The notes below the pieces were generated by a model. It saw only the letters and a program-made list of their open reading frames with translations, had not been told where the DNA came from and searched no databases. Made by a program: the position numbers and the translations under genes. 64,000 nt of DNA from Chrysaora quinquecirrha (Eukaryota > Cnidaria > Scyphozoa > Semaeostomeae > Pelagiidae), in NCBI GenBank assembly GCA_014526335.1, contig JACTAT010000030.1, positions 792,516 to 856,515 on the forward strand, read 5' to 3'. Of this stretch, positions 24,101-34,842 are shown one piece after another. How positions within the stretch are numbered: position 1 is the first letter of the stretch; the number at the start of each line of letters is the position of its first letter.

Positions 24101-27100
24101 AAAAGCTTAAATGCTTTCCAGGAATCGTTATTGTGAGAAACTTCAACTTGATACCAGAAACGACATTTTAGATTTCGCATCATTGAACTTAAAATCATAC
24201 ATCGTAGAACTACACACCCACAAACAGAAGATCTAAATATACTACTGAATAAAAAGTTCCTTAATTAAACGAATCTAAAAAGCATTTTAACCTTAAGACA
24301 AAAATTTAAACACTAAAATATTGTTTTCAGCTAAAACGTTGTAGAAAATTAATGAATATGGGAGAGAATACGGAAAAAGAATGAGATGTCATTAAAAATG
24401 AAAGTTAGTATACTTACAGGCTGCAGAGTCTCTGCTTCACAATTTTATCAAATATCTAAAAATTGACAACATACAATATATTTCTAAGTTCAACTCAATT
24501 TCATTTGTGGACGTCAAGATGGCAAGTAACAATTCGCAAAGCAGTAGCGCAGCCGAGGGGGCAGGGGGCATCGCCAAATTAGGTTTTTATACTGGCTATA
24601 ATATGAAATAAAAATGTCGTAGGGTACAACTTGGTTGTTTTTCTTAAAACCACGCCCTTATTTTCTTTGGCCACGCCCTTTTGCTCCAATGTTCAATTTC
24701 TGGCTGCGCAAAGCGTTTAGTTACAGGAATAAGCAAAGCAGATAAGATCAGATCTAAAATATAAAGCAGTCTAAGCATAAAGGCCAAACAAAAATATTAT
24801 GATAAATACAACTGATTACCTGTCTGAATTGGGACACGTGAATGGATTTTGAAAAATCTCGTTCATGTTGAAATCTAGTGCTGTGATAGAAATAAACTGA
24901 TATTAGAATATAATATACCTGGATTCGGAAAGCAGAAATCTTTGGATGCACAGGACGACAGGATAAGGTAAAGCTATTTTTGAGAAAAAGTGACAGAATC
25001 GAAACTTCCATCTTTTGACAGGGCCATTCCTAGAAATATTCTCTCGGAATGTAGCGTAGAAATTTCTCGACAAAATAAGCGATGGCTATGTTACCTTTTA
25101 GTTAATTGAAACCAAAACAGTTATTCTTCTATTGTATATAACGTCAAAGAAATATGTTGTTAATATAGAGAAACATATATATACAACATGGCAAATGAAG
25201 TAGCAGTCTACGACGGGCTGAAGCCCAGTTCTCTTTAGCTTTCTTACAGTCTATGGGCCTAAGATTGGCATATATTTTACAGTTTTATCTTGCAAAGAGA
25301 AGCTCTAAAACCAGGTCTGAACAAGAAAATATGCAATGTACTCTTCATTGACCTTGATGTAAAGAGATAGGACTATCTCAAAAATTAAAATAACTTGGAG
25401 GAAATTTGCGAAAATTCATCTGAAAACTTTAAGTCACTCGAAAGAAATAAATGAAATCAGTGGACTAGGGAATGCTGGATCTGTAACAGTTGGATAGATT
25501 GTCGACATAACTACTCGCACGGGTAGTTCCGCAGCACCAAATGTTAGTTAGCCATTTTATGAGCACAGTCATATTGCCTGGAGAATGCTAGTACTTTTTT
25601 CAACTTAGCATACCTGTAGTTGCCTCAAAAAAGGGCTTAAAAGTATCTGATGTACATATTTTATTACTTTTTAGATTAACTAGAGAAATTTAATAGGTCT
25701 ATTACAGTACGTTTGGATTCACCGCTTTATATCTACAATTTCTTCTGTGTTGATCTCCTAGCTCAAAAATTCCTCGAAAAAGATCGACATTGCCGATATT
25801 TTCCTGACAGATAAAGTGGCTGGGGTTGTCACAAAACAGCAGACTATGATGCGCAGACTCTACACTTTCCCTGCGGTTAAGTTGTGACGCTGCAAGCAGG
25901 GTAGCTGCTGCCAGGCACAGAAATATCGAAGAAACCTTGGTCTGTAAGAGTTTCAAATTGAAAAGGAACAACCGAACCAATTCTTCATACAAATCCAGCC
26001 AAAAATCCCTTGAAACACATTCACTGAAGGCGGGGAGGCAAGACAAGACAAAATAAAGGAGTGAAATTCTTGGAATGGCAGCATTACGAAGAAATATTGG
26101 AAGAAACACTTAGCAATTAATAATTAAAAAACCTTTATCTTCTAAAAAATTAATGAGAAAAGAGGCTCTTAGTGACTTGATCAAATATGAACCATCTGCT
26201 CAAGAAGCTAACCTTAGCTTAAAAAAGAATGTGAACCCATGAGATGTTCAACAAAAGTTTTCATCCGGTGAGAAGCAATACAATAATTCTAATAAAAAAA
26301 TCATAGTTGATGCAGAGAAACCGAGTGGTGCTCTACGATTTAGCTACAGATGCTGTAAAGGTCGTTTTCAGCAACAATTCTTGGAAGTCACCAAAAAGTT
26401 AGTACAGTCACCTCTGTCTTATTCGAACTCCCTTAGAGATTGTGAAAATGTTCGAATTAAAAAGTTCGATTTATACGAATTCACTGAAAAGGAAAAGGTT
26501 TCTCCTCGGCACCTCAGCATCTGCTTGCACATTTGCACAGCAGTTGAAGCAAAGAAAATAATTTCAAAAAATTTTGTTGGTCTTTCATAGAAATTTTTAA
26601 CACGAAAGTAGCTAATGCCGTTAGTGTTGCAGTGCTTCGCTTTTTTGCAATTACATCAATTTTAGGAAAAATTTAATGAAATGACGTACTAGTAACATCA
26701 GTTAATTTCACAGAAAGTTCGCGTTATAAAGGTTTTTGCCCCATGGGACTGATATAAGTGGTCCAATTACGGAAAGGTCGCATTATACAGATTTGAATTA
26801 TAGAAGATGATGAAAGGGTAGTTCAAGGGAACTTGAATTTTATCCGAATTAGTGAAATTCCAATTAGACGAGGTTGCTGACTGTATTATAAAAATCTATT
26901 CACGTATTGATTTATTGAATTATTTTCTTCAAAATACTGAACCAGGAAATTTGGTAATAAATCAAATGCTTACCAAAAGTTCTTCAATGCAATTGCCTCT
27001 TTTGCATAATATGTTGCAAGTATATCTTTAGTTTTGGGGCTTGAAGAGGCTGACTTCTCTTCACTAGGCTCACTCAATGATGGCAACTGTTAAAAATCAA

Positions 27101-29128
27101 AATGAATTCAACTCAATAAATGAGTTCCAAAACTCTAAAAGTGATTCCAAATGAGCTTTTCCGGAATACAATGTGGGCAAAAATTTAGAGCTGTGTGAAA
27201 TAGATGCAGCATATGCAACAAAATAAGATTTGGGAAAATAAAGGGCACAAGGATTAATGGAAATAAAGGATTATTTTATGCATCGTATGCATCTATGAAT
27301 CTATGAGATAACAAGTACTGTATTTCCTCTAGATAATGCCATCCTCTGATTAAGACTGTATTCTAATGAACACCACACTTCTAGCTGAACATTTGTAATG
27401 AACACAGCACTCTAATAAACGCCGTCCTCTAAGAAAATGCTGCACTTCAAAAAGCGGAATTTAGAAAACAGACCTAGTTCTCAAAATTTGAATTCAAGAA
27501 GAAATTACGAATAGTTCACATGAGTTTTAGTTGTATTCTATCATAAACCTCCAGCGCTACAAAACTTGAACATTAGGTTATAGAAGTGTTGAATGAATTG
27601 AGCAATGAGACAATCATAAAATCTTTCAAGTAATTGGCTTTACCCTAGCTACAGATGGATCAGAGGGTGGGTAATTCTATTGGTTCAAGAAGGATACTTC
27701 GACTGGCACTGCTTTATTGAAACAGGCAACAGAGGCACTGGATGAAGATCAGATCAATCTTCCAAGAGTCTGTTTAATATTTTCGAGTGTGACCATAGCG
27801 AAAGCTATGAACGTTTTCATCTCATAGACAAAAAGACTGATGGAGAAAGTGATATTGACATTCTTTGAATTTCTATGTATAACGTTAACACTCTTAAATC
27901 AACTCTTTAAACGATTTTTATGTTTGTTTCCGGGAAAAGAGAACATTGTTCAAAGTCCGTTATTTATCTCTTTTCCTTTTGTAATAAACGCCACACCCTG
28001 AAGTTATATTTTGAAAAGAGCGCCATTGCATTTATTAGAGGAAATATGGTACATAATGCTGTTGCTTATAATTTTTGAGTGGTTACTGGTTAATAGTGTT
28101 ACCTGTTGCTTGTTAGATGGAGTGCTCAACAGAGAGAGTAGCTTCTGCAAATCTCGTGCATCTCTGTGAAAAACATAGGATCAGGAAAGAAATCTTGAAT
28201 ATTAACAACAAACTTCTGCCAGGAAATAGGTTTATATTTTGCATCTATTTCTAAAAAACATTTTGACATTCACAGGCCTTTTGTTAGCAAAATAACACGT
28301 GTGGTAAATCGCATACACAAATTATATTGCATGTGCAATCGCACAGATACAGAAAAACTTCAACATAGCCAGATAAAAATCCAAGATTTGTATAAACTAT
28401 TTTTTTTAACTAAGACATACACAACATCCGTTGCTTGATAATACGGTTATGTGCTAACTTAAAGTATCAAGTACTTACTGAAAGTATCAAAGGGCCAGAC
28501 AAGAGGAGAATGGGAAATATAGTCATTCCAGGTAAGATTAGGATCAAAGCATCGATTTTGCATGAGCAAGGCCAGTATTTACGTACTATCATTTCATAAT
28601 TAGGTGCTAATCATTCCATAAAGCTTCAGATTATGATTAACCTTCATCTTTAAACTATTTATTTAGAGACCTTAATCATATAAAAGTCTCAATGCAACAA
28701 AAAGTAAACCAAATTTCAATTGCCTTTCCAAGTAACAGGAGATTCAAGACAAATTAATAACAAAACCAGGCGAAAAACAGAAGACACAATGATATCAGTA
28801 TGAATGTATACAGAATCATCTCACATTCTCTGAACGCAAATTTACATGAAAACATAATTTGCGTGTGTGATAAAAGACATGCCTAATCTAACTTACGCAC
28901 ATGCCAGCATGTGGGCATGCGATCGCACGCATCAAACAGAAAGGCCTGCATTCACCCACTGAACTGCACTCTTGCCAATATTTGTACCCTCTCGAAAGTC
29001 CATACTACTAGCCACAATTTTACCTGGCAGAGTTGGAAAGTGCTCATTTAAATCATGTAGAAAGATACTGTAACTCACCTATCCTTGATTCTTGATGATA
29101 AGACTTTCTTTCCATCTTTGGACATCAT
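8010..29128 (-). CDS. NEK10: NEK10 serine/threonine (dual-specificity) kinase, complete gene
   Basis: Ortholog of NEK10, a NIMA-related kinase with armadillo repeats, linked in vertebrates to motile-cilium assembly and DNA-damage signalling. Coding exons from N to C on the minus strand: 29079-29128, 28103-28163, 26974-27086, 24820-24880, 24418-24455, 23899-23958, 23600-23684, 23445-23486, 22756-22834, 22547-22614, 21612-21691, 20502-20588, 20289-20378, 20161-20200, 19686-19777, 19386-19545, 18515-18557, 18338-18399, 18136-18222, 17965-17987, 17835-17876, 17626-17728, 17352-17480, 17144-17185, 16757-16852, 16100-16145, 15568-15689, 15300-15402, 14326-14404, 13000-13129, 12814-12884, 12634-12676, 12092-12198, 11431-12000, 11245-11303, 10366-10472, 9756-9866, 9089-9185, 8730-8779, 8511-8569, 8010-8073. 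They sum to 3,651 nt: 1,216 codons plus stop, with phase consistent throughout. Human NEK10 has 1,172 residues. The start is the first of two tandem ATGs (29126-29128); MMSKDGKK aligns with the vertebrate N-terminus. No disabling mutation was seen. Confidence 0.96.
10741..11115. repeat. Minisatellite with ~85-bp period in a NEK10 intron
   Basis: Repeated blocks of CCACCACAGTACGCAATAAA followed by ACCACACCAAGCATAATAAC. The word CCACCA recurs throughout. The matching minus-strand reading frames of 72-100 codons are repeat artefacts. Confidence 0.75.
12438..12568. repeat. tRNA-like SINE palindrome in a NEK10 intron
   Basis: Imperfect inverted repeat: ends GGCATACCATAATAG and, inverted, GGCATACCGCAATAG. 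Each arm carries a pol III B-box-like sequence pointing outward: GGTTCGAATCCCG on minus near 12455-12467, AGTTTGAATCCTA on plus near 12538-12550. The right arm shares GGTCATGCAGTCCT with the element at 55071-55147. It looks like two tRNA-derived 3' halves joined head to head. Confidence 0.5.
13404..13889. repeat. MITE family B, complete copy in a NEK10 intron
   Basis: Ends CACGCAGTTTTTTTATAAG and its inverse, flanked by TA on both sides. The terminus matches family A, but the iterated word is AAGCAACTT (for example TTAAGCAAC, CTAAGCAACTTT, AATAAGCAACTT). A second, shorter copy is at about 44008-44245. Confidence 0.7.
14820..15190. repeat. MITE family C in a NEK10 intron
   Basis: Ends CACGTTTTCTTTATGAGAAC and, inverted, CACGTTTTCTTTTATAAGAAC, with TA on the right. 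The interior repeats GTTCTTAA at least seven times in the same orientation. Outer layout matches families A and B, with a different internal word. Confidence 0.6.
18640..18899. repeat. MITE family D in a NEK10 intron
   Basis: About 30-bp terminal inverted repeats: TAGGCCCTGGCCAAACGATC continuing CAAACATTGTTGG, inverted at the right end. Interior carries scattered CAAACATT and AACATTTGTTG words. Related at its outermost ~14 bp to the element at 55733-55949. Confidence 0.7.
25702..26109 (-). other. Unassigned 135-codon reading frame in a NEK10 intron
   Basis: Open frame within the intron between NEK10 exons 3 and 4, same strand. A consensus acceptor (CTCTTACAG) precedes a stretch reading VSSIFLCLAAATLLAAS, which resembles a secretory signal peptide, then a polar tail with three cysteines ending at a TAA. 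No family is recognised. There is no ATG directly before the signal-like segment, so a real gene would need an upstream exon. Chance remains quite likely. Confidence 0.2.
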
Positions 29129-30024
29129 TGGAAGCTTACTGTATTCATGGCAGGGAAGAATTTCTCATGAACAGTCCTTAAAAAGATGGGCTAAAGTTGA
29201 GATTATATAAAATAAAATGCTCATTATGAAAATTTCCACTTTATTCCAGCATAAATACATTATTATCCCATTATAACCCAAGAATTGGCTAATATTTGTT
29301 AAATTTTACATGCAACAAGTTTATCATTAATAGGAAATATTCATTTGCTTTTTAGTTCTAGTGACTATTTGAAGGGTCAATGGAGCAGTTAAGCAAGCAC
29401 TTACGATGGATTATAATCAATGGAAACCATAGCGTGAGTAGCTGTTTGTAAAGAATTTTGGGGAGCAAGTAAAGCATTATCTGTCCGACTAAGTTCTGAT
29501 TTGGTTTCCTTCATTTTGTTTATTTTAGAACAATCAATCATACTGTAGATTTTATTGGACTTTGATGTATGGCTTAGCAACAACTGACTTGGAACATCAC
29601 ATATTAATATCTCTATATGATGATTATATATTAAAATTTAAGAATGGTACTGTTCCTTGTGCAAAGAGACAAAATGTTACAGTTCCCTACATCAAATTTG
29701 GAATCTGACATTGTTTCTGTGCCAAAATCAAGAAAATAGACATAATGTGGCTTATACCAAAATTATGAAAATTGGGACCTTTCCAGATGATACCTCTGTC
29801 TCCAGTATCCATAACAACAAACAGCCCAGAACAGAAGTTATTGGGGTGCTGGTTCAGTTTTACACTATCTGAAAGAAAATGGTACTCCAAAGAAAAATTT
29901 CATTTTCCTATGTCTTCATTGTTCTGCCTCTGAAGTTCCCCTAATGTGTGCAAGTGCCATACTTTCTGTATATGAAAGCTCCTACCAGGTTGCTTAAGTT
30001 GCAGAGGCTGCCTCCCTATAGATA
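29129..30024. other. NEK10 5' flank
   Basis: Non-coding upstream region. A strong minus-strand donor (GTAAGT) near 29398-29403 follows an open frame of about 60 codons, but its phase does not fit the ATG exon. It may be a 5' UTR exon. No core promoter could be picked with confidence. Confidence 0.4.
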
Positions 30025-31102
30025 CACTTAGGGTACAAAAGTATTGCAACGGTTGACCTAAAATGGCGGCCAACAGTAGCCGTAGGCCCAACAACACGAA
30101 ATTTACATGACAAAGCCATGACGGCTCAGGGGCTTCGCCCAACTTGATTTAGGCGGGAAAATGATCACAATTTCATTGAGTTTCAATTAAAATGAAAAGT
30201 AAATGATTTATTTGTTGCTTTTGGTGGAAAATAATGAAAAGCTTTGAAGCAGTGCCTTCCAAATTTTCTGGAAAATATTTCAAGGGTTGTCTTGAAAAAC
30301 AGCGATGTATGAACCAGTATCGTGACTTTAGCTACAAAGTTTCGTGGTTTTTCGAGACGAAATAGTTTAAACTTGTAATTACCATTTAAATTTTCGCTCC
30401 AAGTGTGCACTTAGAGAAGAATTCAGGGGTTGAAATATTGATAAAGATTTTAGGTGAGTAACTTTTGAAGTTGTTGTTTTGATGCGAAAATAAATTTTGC
30501 ACTTGACGGAGTCTTTAGACATTTTTATGGACAATTTCATTCACATATTTCAAAACTCTGGTTATCCTAAAATATTGCAAATTAATTTTGAAGCAAATTC
30601 TTGGGTTTATAGAGAAGAATTTGCAAATTTATAAAAAGTACCCTCTGTTGGGCCTAAACAAAAGTCACTCACCTGAAATTTTTGTCCACAAATAATCTCT
30701 GCTTTCTTTGTGAAGACTACTTTTCTCAGTAAAAATTATAACGTGGAAGAAAAGTTTCAGCTATTTTGCTTTGAAGAACGAAAAAACTTTGAATCAATGG
30801 TCAAAAAAGTAGTTATGTTTATCGCTGTTTTTCAAGACAACTCTTGAAATATTTTCCAGAAAATTTGGAAGGCACTGCTTCAAAGTTTTTCATTATTTTC
30901 CACCAAATGCAACAAATAAATCATTTACTTTTCATTTTAATTGAAACTCAATGAAATTGTGATCATTTTCCCGCCTAAATCAAGTTGGGCGAAGCCCCTG
31001 AGCCGTCATGGCTTTGTCATGTAAATTTCGTGTTGTTGGGCCTACGGCTACTGTTGGCCGCCATTTTAGGTCAAGCGTTGCAATACTTTTGTACCCTAAG
31101 TG
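30025..31102. mobile_element. 1.08-kb foldback DNA transposon, non-autonomous, TA target duplication
   Basis: Near-perfect inverted arms at 30025-30307 and about 30822-31102 enclose a ~510-bp loop. Outer ends CACTTAGGGTACAAAAGTAT lie directly inside TA dinucleotides (30023-30024 and 31103-31104). The arms give mirror-image reading frames starting MGEAPEPSWLCH, which are a side effect of the inverted repeat. No transposase is encoded. TA duplication and the AAAAGTAT terminus suggest Tc1/mariner-type mobilisation. Confidence 0.75.
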
Positions 31103-31104
31103 TA

Positions 31105-31785
31105 AGCTCTTCAGGGGCCGAAAGCTTCGCAGGTCAGGTCCACATCATCTATTGCTGTCAAAGTCGGAGTGCCCCCCAACCTTTGTTAGTTTGGGAAAAG
31201 GTCTCAATCAAATAGCAACTGAGCAATCCAATTGTGACTATTCCATCAGCAACTTACAGACTCCATGCCGGAGATCTCCGGCGTAGGCTATCTACATGGA
31301 ATGCACACTGGCGGGCCTGTGATAATCACAGGGGTCAGGCTGCTCTCATCTGATAACTGACACTAGTAGCTACCCACATAGGCTGCAGTGTCTGCAAAAG
31401 CAACACAATGACTTCTGGAAGATTTCATAAATCAGAATTTCATAACTCACCCTTCCTCATCACATTATGATTTGATAAAATGCGAGTAAACCATTCTTTG
31501 TTTTTGTTTACGATCTTCTTTGGACAGATTTGTGAGTTGTGATCAGGATCTTTCTTGCTTGGTCTTTCTTCACAGCTCGTTGTCCTTATGTGCTGCTTGG
31601 CTCCTTGGCTATCCCTCGATGGCTCAGGCACGAATATGCACCTACGCAGCACCGCTATATGCGTCTACGCAGCGCCATGTTACCGATATATTTGCATGGA
31701 GACGCTCTTAAATTTTACGATGGATGGGCACCTTGCTAACCCAATGTGTTAACCTCATATATATATAATATATAGTATGTGTGCG
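31105..31785. other. Spacer between foldback element and 71-bp array
   Basis: No gene supported. The segment CCTCGATGGCTCAGGCACGA (about 31617-31636) recurs inverted near 46865-46884, beyond the second 71-bp array. The inverted duplication therefore extends past the arrays themselves. Confidence 0.5.
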
Positions 31786-33400
31786 TGTCTCCGTACCTAC
31801 ACATACACACATATAGAGAGATACAGGGATATAAAATTCATGTGGATGATGTGGACATGTGGACCAGATACTTACACACACATAGAGAGATACAGGGAGA
31901 TGAAATTCTTGTGGACGATGTGGACGTGTGGACCAGATATATATACACACATATAGAGAGATACAGGGAGATGAAATTCTTGTGGACGATGTGGACGTGT
32001 GGACCAGACATATACACACATATAGAGAGATAGAGGGAGTCGAAATTCTTGTGGACGATGTGGACGTGTGGACCAGACATATACACACACATAGAGAGAT
32101 ACAGGGAGATGAAATTCTTTTGGACGATGTGGACGTGTGGACCAGATATATACACACACATAGAGAGATACAGGGAGATGAAATTCTTGTGGACGATGTG
32201 GACGTGTGGACCAGATATATATACACACATATAGAGAGATACAGGGAGATGAAATTCTTGTGGACGATGTGGACGTGTGGACCAGATATATACACATATA
32301 TAGAGAGATAGAGGGAGTCGAAATTCTTGTGGACGATGTGGATGTGTGGACCAGATATATACACACACATAGAGAGATACAGGGAGATGAAATTCTTGTG
32401 GACGATGTGGGCGTGTGGACCAGATATATACACATATATAGAGAGATAGAGGGAGTCGAAATTCTTGTGGACGATGTGGACGTGTGGACCAGACATATAC
32501 ACACAGATAGAGAGATACAGGGAGATGAAATTCTTGTGGACGATGTGGACGTGTGGACCAGGTATATATACACACATATAGAGAGATAGAGGGAGTCGAA
32601 ATTCATGTGGACGATGTGGACGTGTGGACCAGATATATACACACACATAGAGAGATAGAGGGAGTTGAAATTCATGTGGACGATGTGGACGTGTGGACCA
32701 GATATATACACACACATATAGAGAGATAGAGGGAGTCGAAATTCATGTGGACGATGTGGACGTGTGGACCAGACATATACACACACATAGAGAGATACAG
32801 GGAGATGAAATTCGTGTGGACGATGTGGACGTGTGGACCAGATATATACACACATATATAGAGAGATAGAGGAGTCGAAATTCATGTGGACGATGTGGAC
32901 GTGTGGACCAGATATATACACACATATATAGAGAGATAGAGGAGTCGAAATTCATGTGGACGATGTGGACGTGTGGACCAGGTATATACACACATATATA
33001 GAGAGATAGAGGAGTCGAAATTCATGTGGACGATGTGGACGTGTGGACCAGATATATAAACACATATATAGACAGATAGAGGAGTCGAAATTCATGTGGA
33101 CGATGTGGACGTGTGGACCAGATATATACACACATATATAGAGAGATAGAGGAGTCGAAATTCATGTGGACGATGTGGACGTGTGGACGAGGTATATACA
33201 CACATATAGAGAGATAGAGGAGTCGAAATTCATGTGGACGATGTGGACGTGTGGACCAGATATATAAACACATATATAGACAGATAGAGAGAGTCGAAAT
33301 TCATGTGGACGATGTGGACGTGTGGACCAGATATATACACACATATATAGAGAGATAGAGTGAGTCGAAATTCATGTGGACGATGTGGGCATGTGGACTA
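31786..33400 (+). repeat. 71-bp minisatellite array 1
   Basis: About 23 head-to-tail units of roughly 70-73 bp. Each has GGACGATGTGGACGTGTGGA, CCAGATATATACACACA, a TATAGAGAGATA segment, then AGGGAGTCGAAATTC. Two variants mix (GAGGGAGTCG and CAGGGAGATG). The last units before 33400 share the GAGGAGTCG form. No stop codon occurs in any minus-strand frame over long stretches, so frames of 245-349 codons appear there; these are repeat artefacts. Confidence 0.95.
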
Positions 33401-33404
33401 AAAT

Positions 33405-34614
33405 TAGTCAAAAAACTTTTAAATCAATCTTTATTTGAAAATTTTTCGACTCATTTTATTTTATTTAATAAATTTTCTGGGTTTTGCACTTTATTAACGG
33501 GCCATTTGACAGTATCGAAGTGTTTGATTCCTGTATCCGTGTGCCTTAACTTTGTATCTAGGTGCAACGGGTTGAGCTAAACTTTGTATCCAGGTGTAAG
33601 GGATGACTTTTAAATCAATCTTTATTTGAAAATTTTTCGACTCATTTTATTTTATTTAATAAATTTTCTGGGCTTTGCACTTTATTAGCGGGCCATTTGA
33701 CAGTATCAAAGTGTTTGATTCCTGTATCCGTGTGCCATAACTTTGTATCTAGGTGCAACGCGTTGAGCTAAACTTTGTATCCAGGTGTAACTGGATGACT
33801 TTTAAATCAATCTTTATTTGAAAATTTTTCGACTCATTTTATTTTATTTAATAAATTTTCTGGGTTTTGCACTTTATTAACGGGCCATTTACAGTATCGA
33901 AGTGTTTGATTCCTGTATCCGTGTGCCTTAACTTTGTATCTAGGTGCAACGGGTTGAGCTAAACTTTGTATCCAGGTGTATGGGATGACTTTTAAATCAA
34001 TCTTTATTTGAAAATTTTTCGACTCATTTTATTTTATTTAATAAACTTTCTGGGTTTTGCACTTTATTAACGGGCCATTTGACAGTATCGAAGTGTTTGA
34101 TTCCTGTATCCGTGTGCCTTAACTTTGTATCTAGGTGCAACGCGTTGAGCTAAACTTTGTATCCAGGTGTAAGGGATGACTTTTAAATCAATCTTTATTT
34201 GAAAATTTTCGACTCATTTTAGTTTATTTAATAAACTTTCTGGGTTTTGCACTTTATTAATGGGCCATTTGACAGTATCGAAGTGTTTGATTCCTGTATC
34301 CGTGTGCCTTAACTTTGTATCTAGGTGCAACGCGTTGAGCTAAACTTTGTATCCAGGTGTAAGGGATGACTTTTAAATCAATCTTTATTTGAAAATTTTT
34401 CGACTCATTTTAGTTTATTTAATAAACTTTCTGGGTTTTGCACTTTATTAATGGGCCATTTGACAGTATCGAAGTGTTTGATTCCTGTATCCGTGTGCCT
34501 TAACTTTGTATCTAGGTGCAACGCGTTGAGCTAAACTTTGTATCCAGGTGTAAGGGATGACTTTTAAATCAATCTTTATTTGAAAATTTTTCGACTCATT
34601 TTAGTTTATTTTCT
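33405..34614 (+). repeat. ~190-bp satellite array
   Basis: Six units plus a partial one, each with TTTTAAATCAATCTTTATTT, CTGGGTTTTGCACTTTATTA, TTGATTCCTGTATCCGTGTG and AACTTTGTATCCAGGTGTAA. Spacing is 188-195 bp. The array breaks off mid-unit where the 1.33-kb array begins and resumes at 43915, so the larger array sits inside this satellite. Confidence 0.92.
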
Positions 34615-34842
34615 ACAATCCTCGTCAAAAATATTGGGGACAGTATGTTATAAGTATGTTTTACCTTAAAAACCCCGTCCCATTACAACATATTTGGGTA
34701 ATAAGACCCCCCCCCCCGACTCAATGTTGGGACCACTGTCAACATCGATTTCACCAACATTGAGTCGGGGGAGGGGGTATGCGTCTTTAGAGCGAGAATT
34801 TTACAAAAGTTCGAAGTGTCCCAGCCTTTTGGCGAGGATTGT
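34615..34842. repeat. 228-bp hairpin MITE, first of seven copies
   Basis: Terminal inverted repeats ACAATCCTCGTCAAAA and, inverted, ACAATCCTCGCCAAAA. Inside is a second, stronger stem: CCCGACTCAATGTTGG pairs with CCAACATTGAGTCGGG, extended by C-runs facing GGGGGAGGGGG. Other copies start at about 35943, 37281, 38608, 41038, 42367 and 43689; the copy expected near 39937 is absent. Confidence 0.8.

Larger units (their letters stand above)
18136..29128 (-). other. NEK10: NEK10 N-terminal armadillo-like region (exons 1-19)
   Basis: Encodes about residues 1-466. Landmarks in order: DARDLQKLLSLL and NKQQLPSL near the N-terminus (human SDLKRLRCLL and KQQLPAI), FQHERDFSK, LTCLRIFLRDPAYQ, YLEYGEKE, QKLVAVPDNREWI, REQVKVFDGIPVLLS, IKLLWNVVWILVQL, LLGGIPLLLSLL, LNDANAHHIV and NGVYLLGMLIFP. 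Each has a close counterpart in the same order in vertebrate NEK10. The leucine-rich helical pairs with the GGIPLLL pattern are typical of armadillo repeats. Phase matching settled several exon edges. For example, the 24820-24880 exon must start at the CACAG acceptor, because the acceptor 6 bp further downstream would create a TGA codon across the junction. Confidence 0.9.

Noticed and set aside
30985..31215. 76-codon frame starting MGEAPEPSWLCH, mirrored at 29900-30142
   Set aside because: Both copies are arms of the TA-flanked foldback element.
31708..33344. Long minus-strand frames (up to 349 codons) as a repetitive protein gene
   Set aside because: Pure 71-bp minisatellite; adjacent frames are equally open and there is no start or splice context.
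31786..33400. CRISPR-like array
   Set aside because: Units abut with no unique spacers, and the context is a eukaryotic minisatellite.
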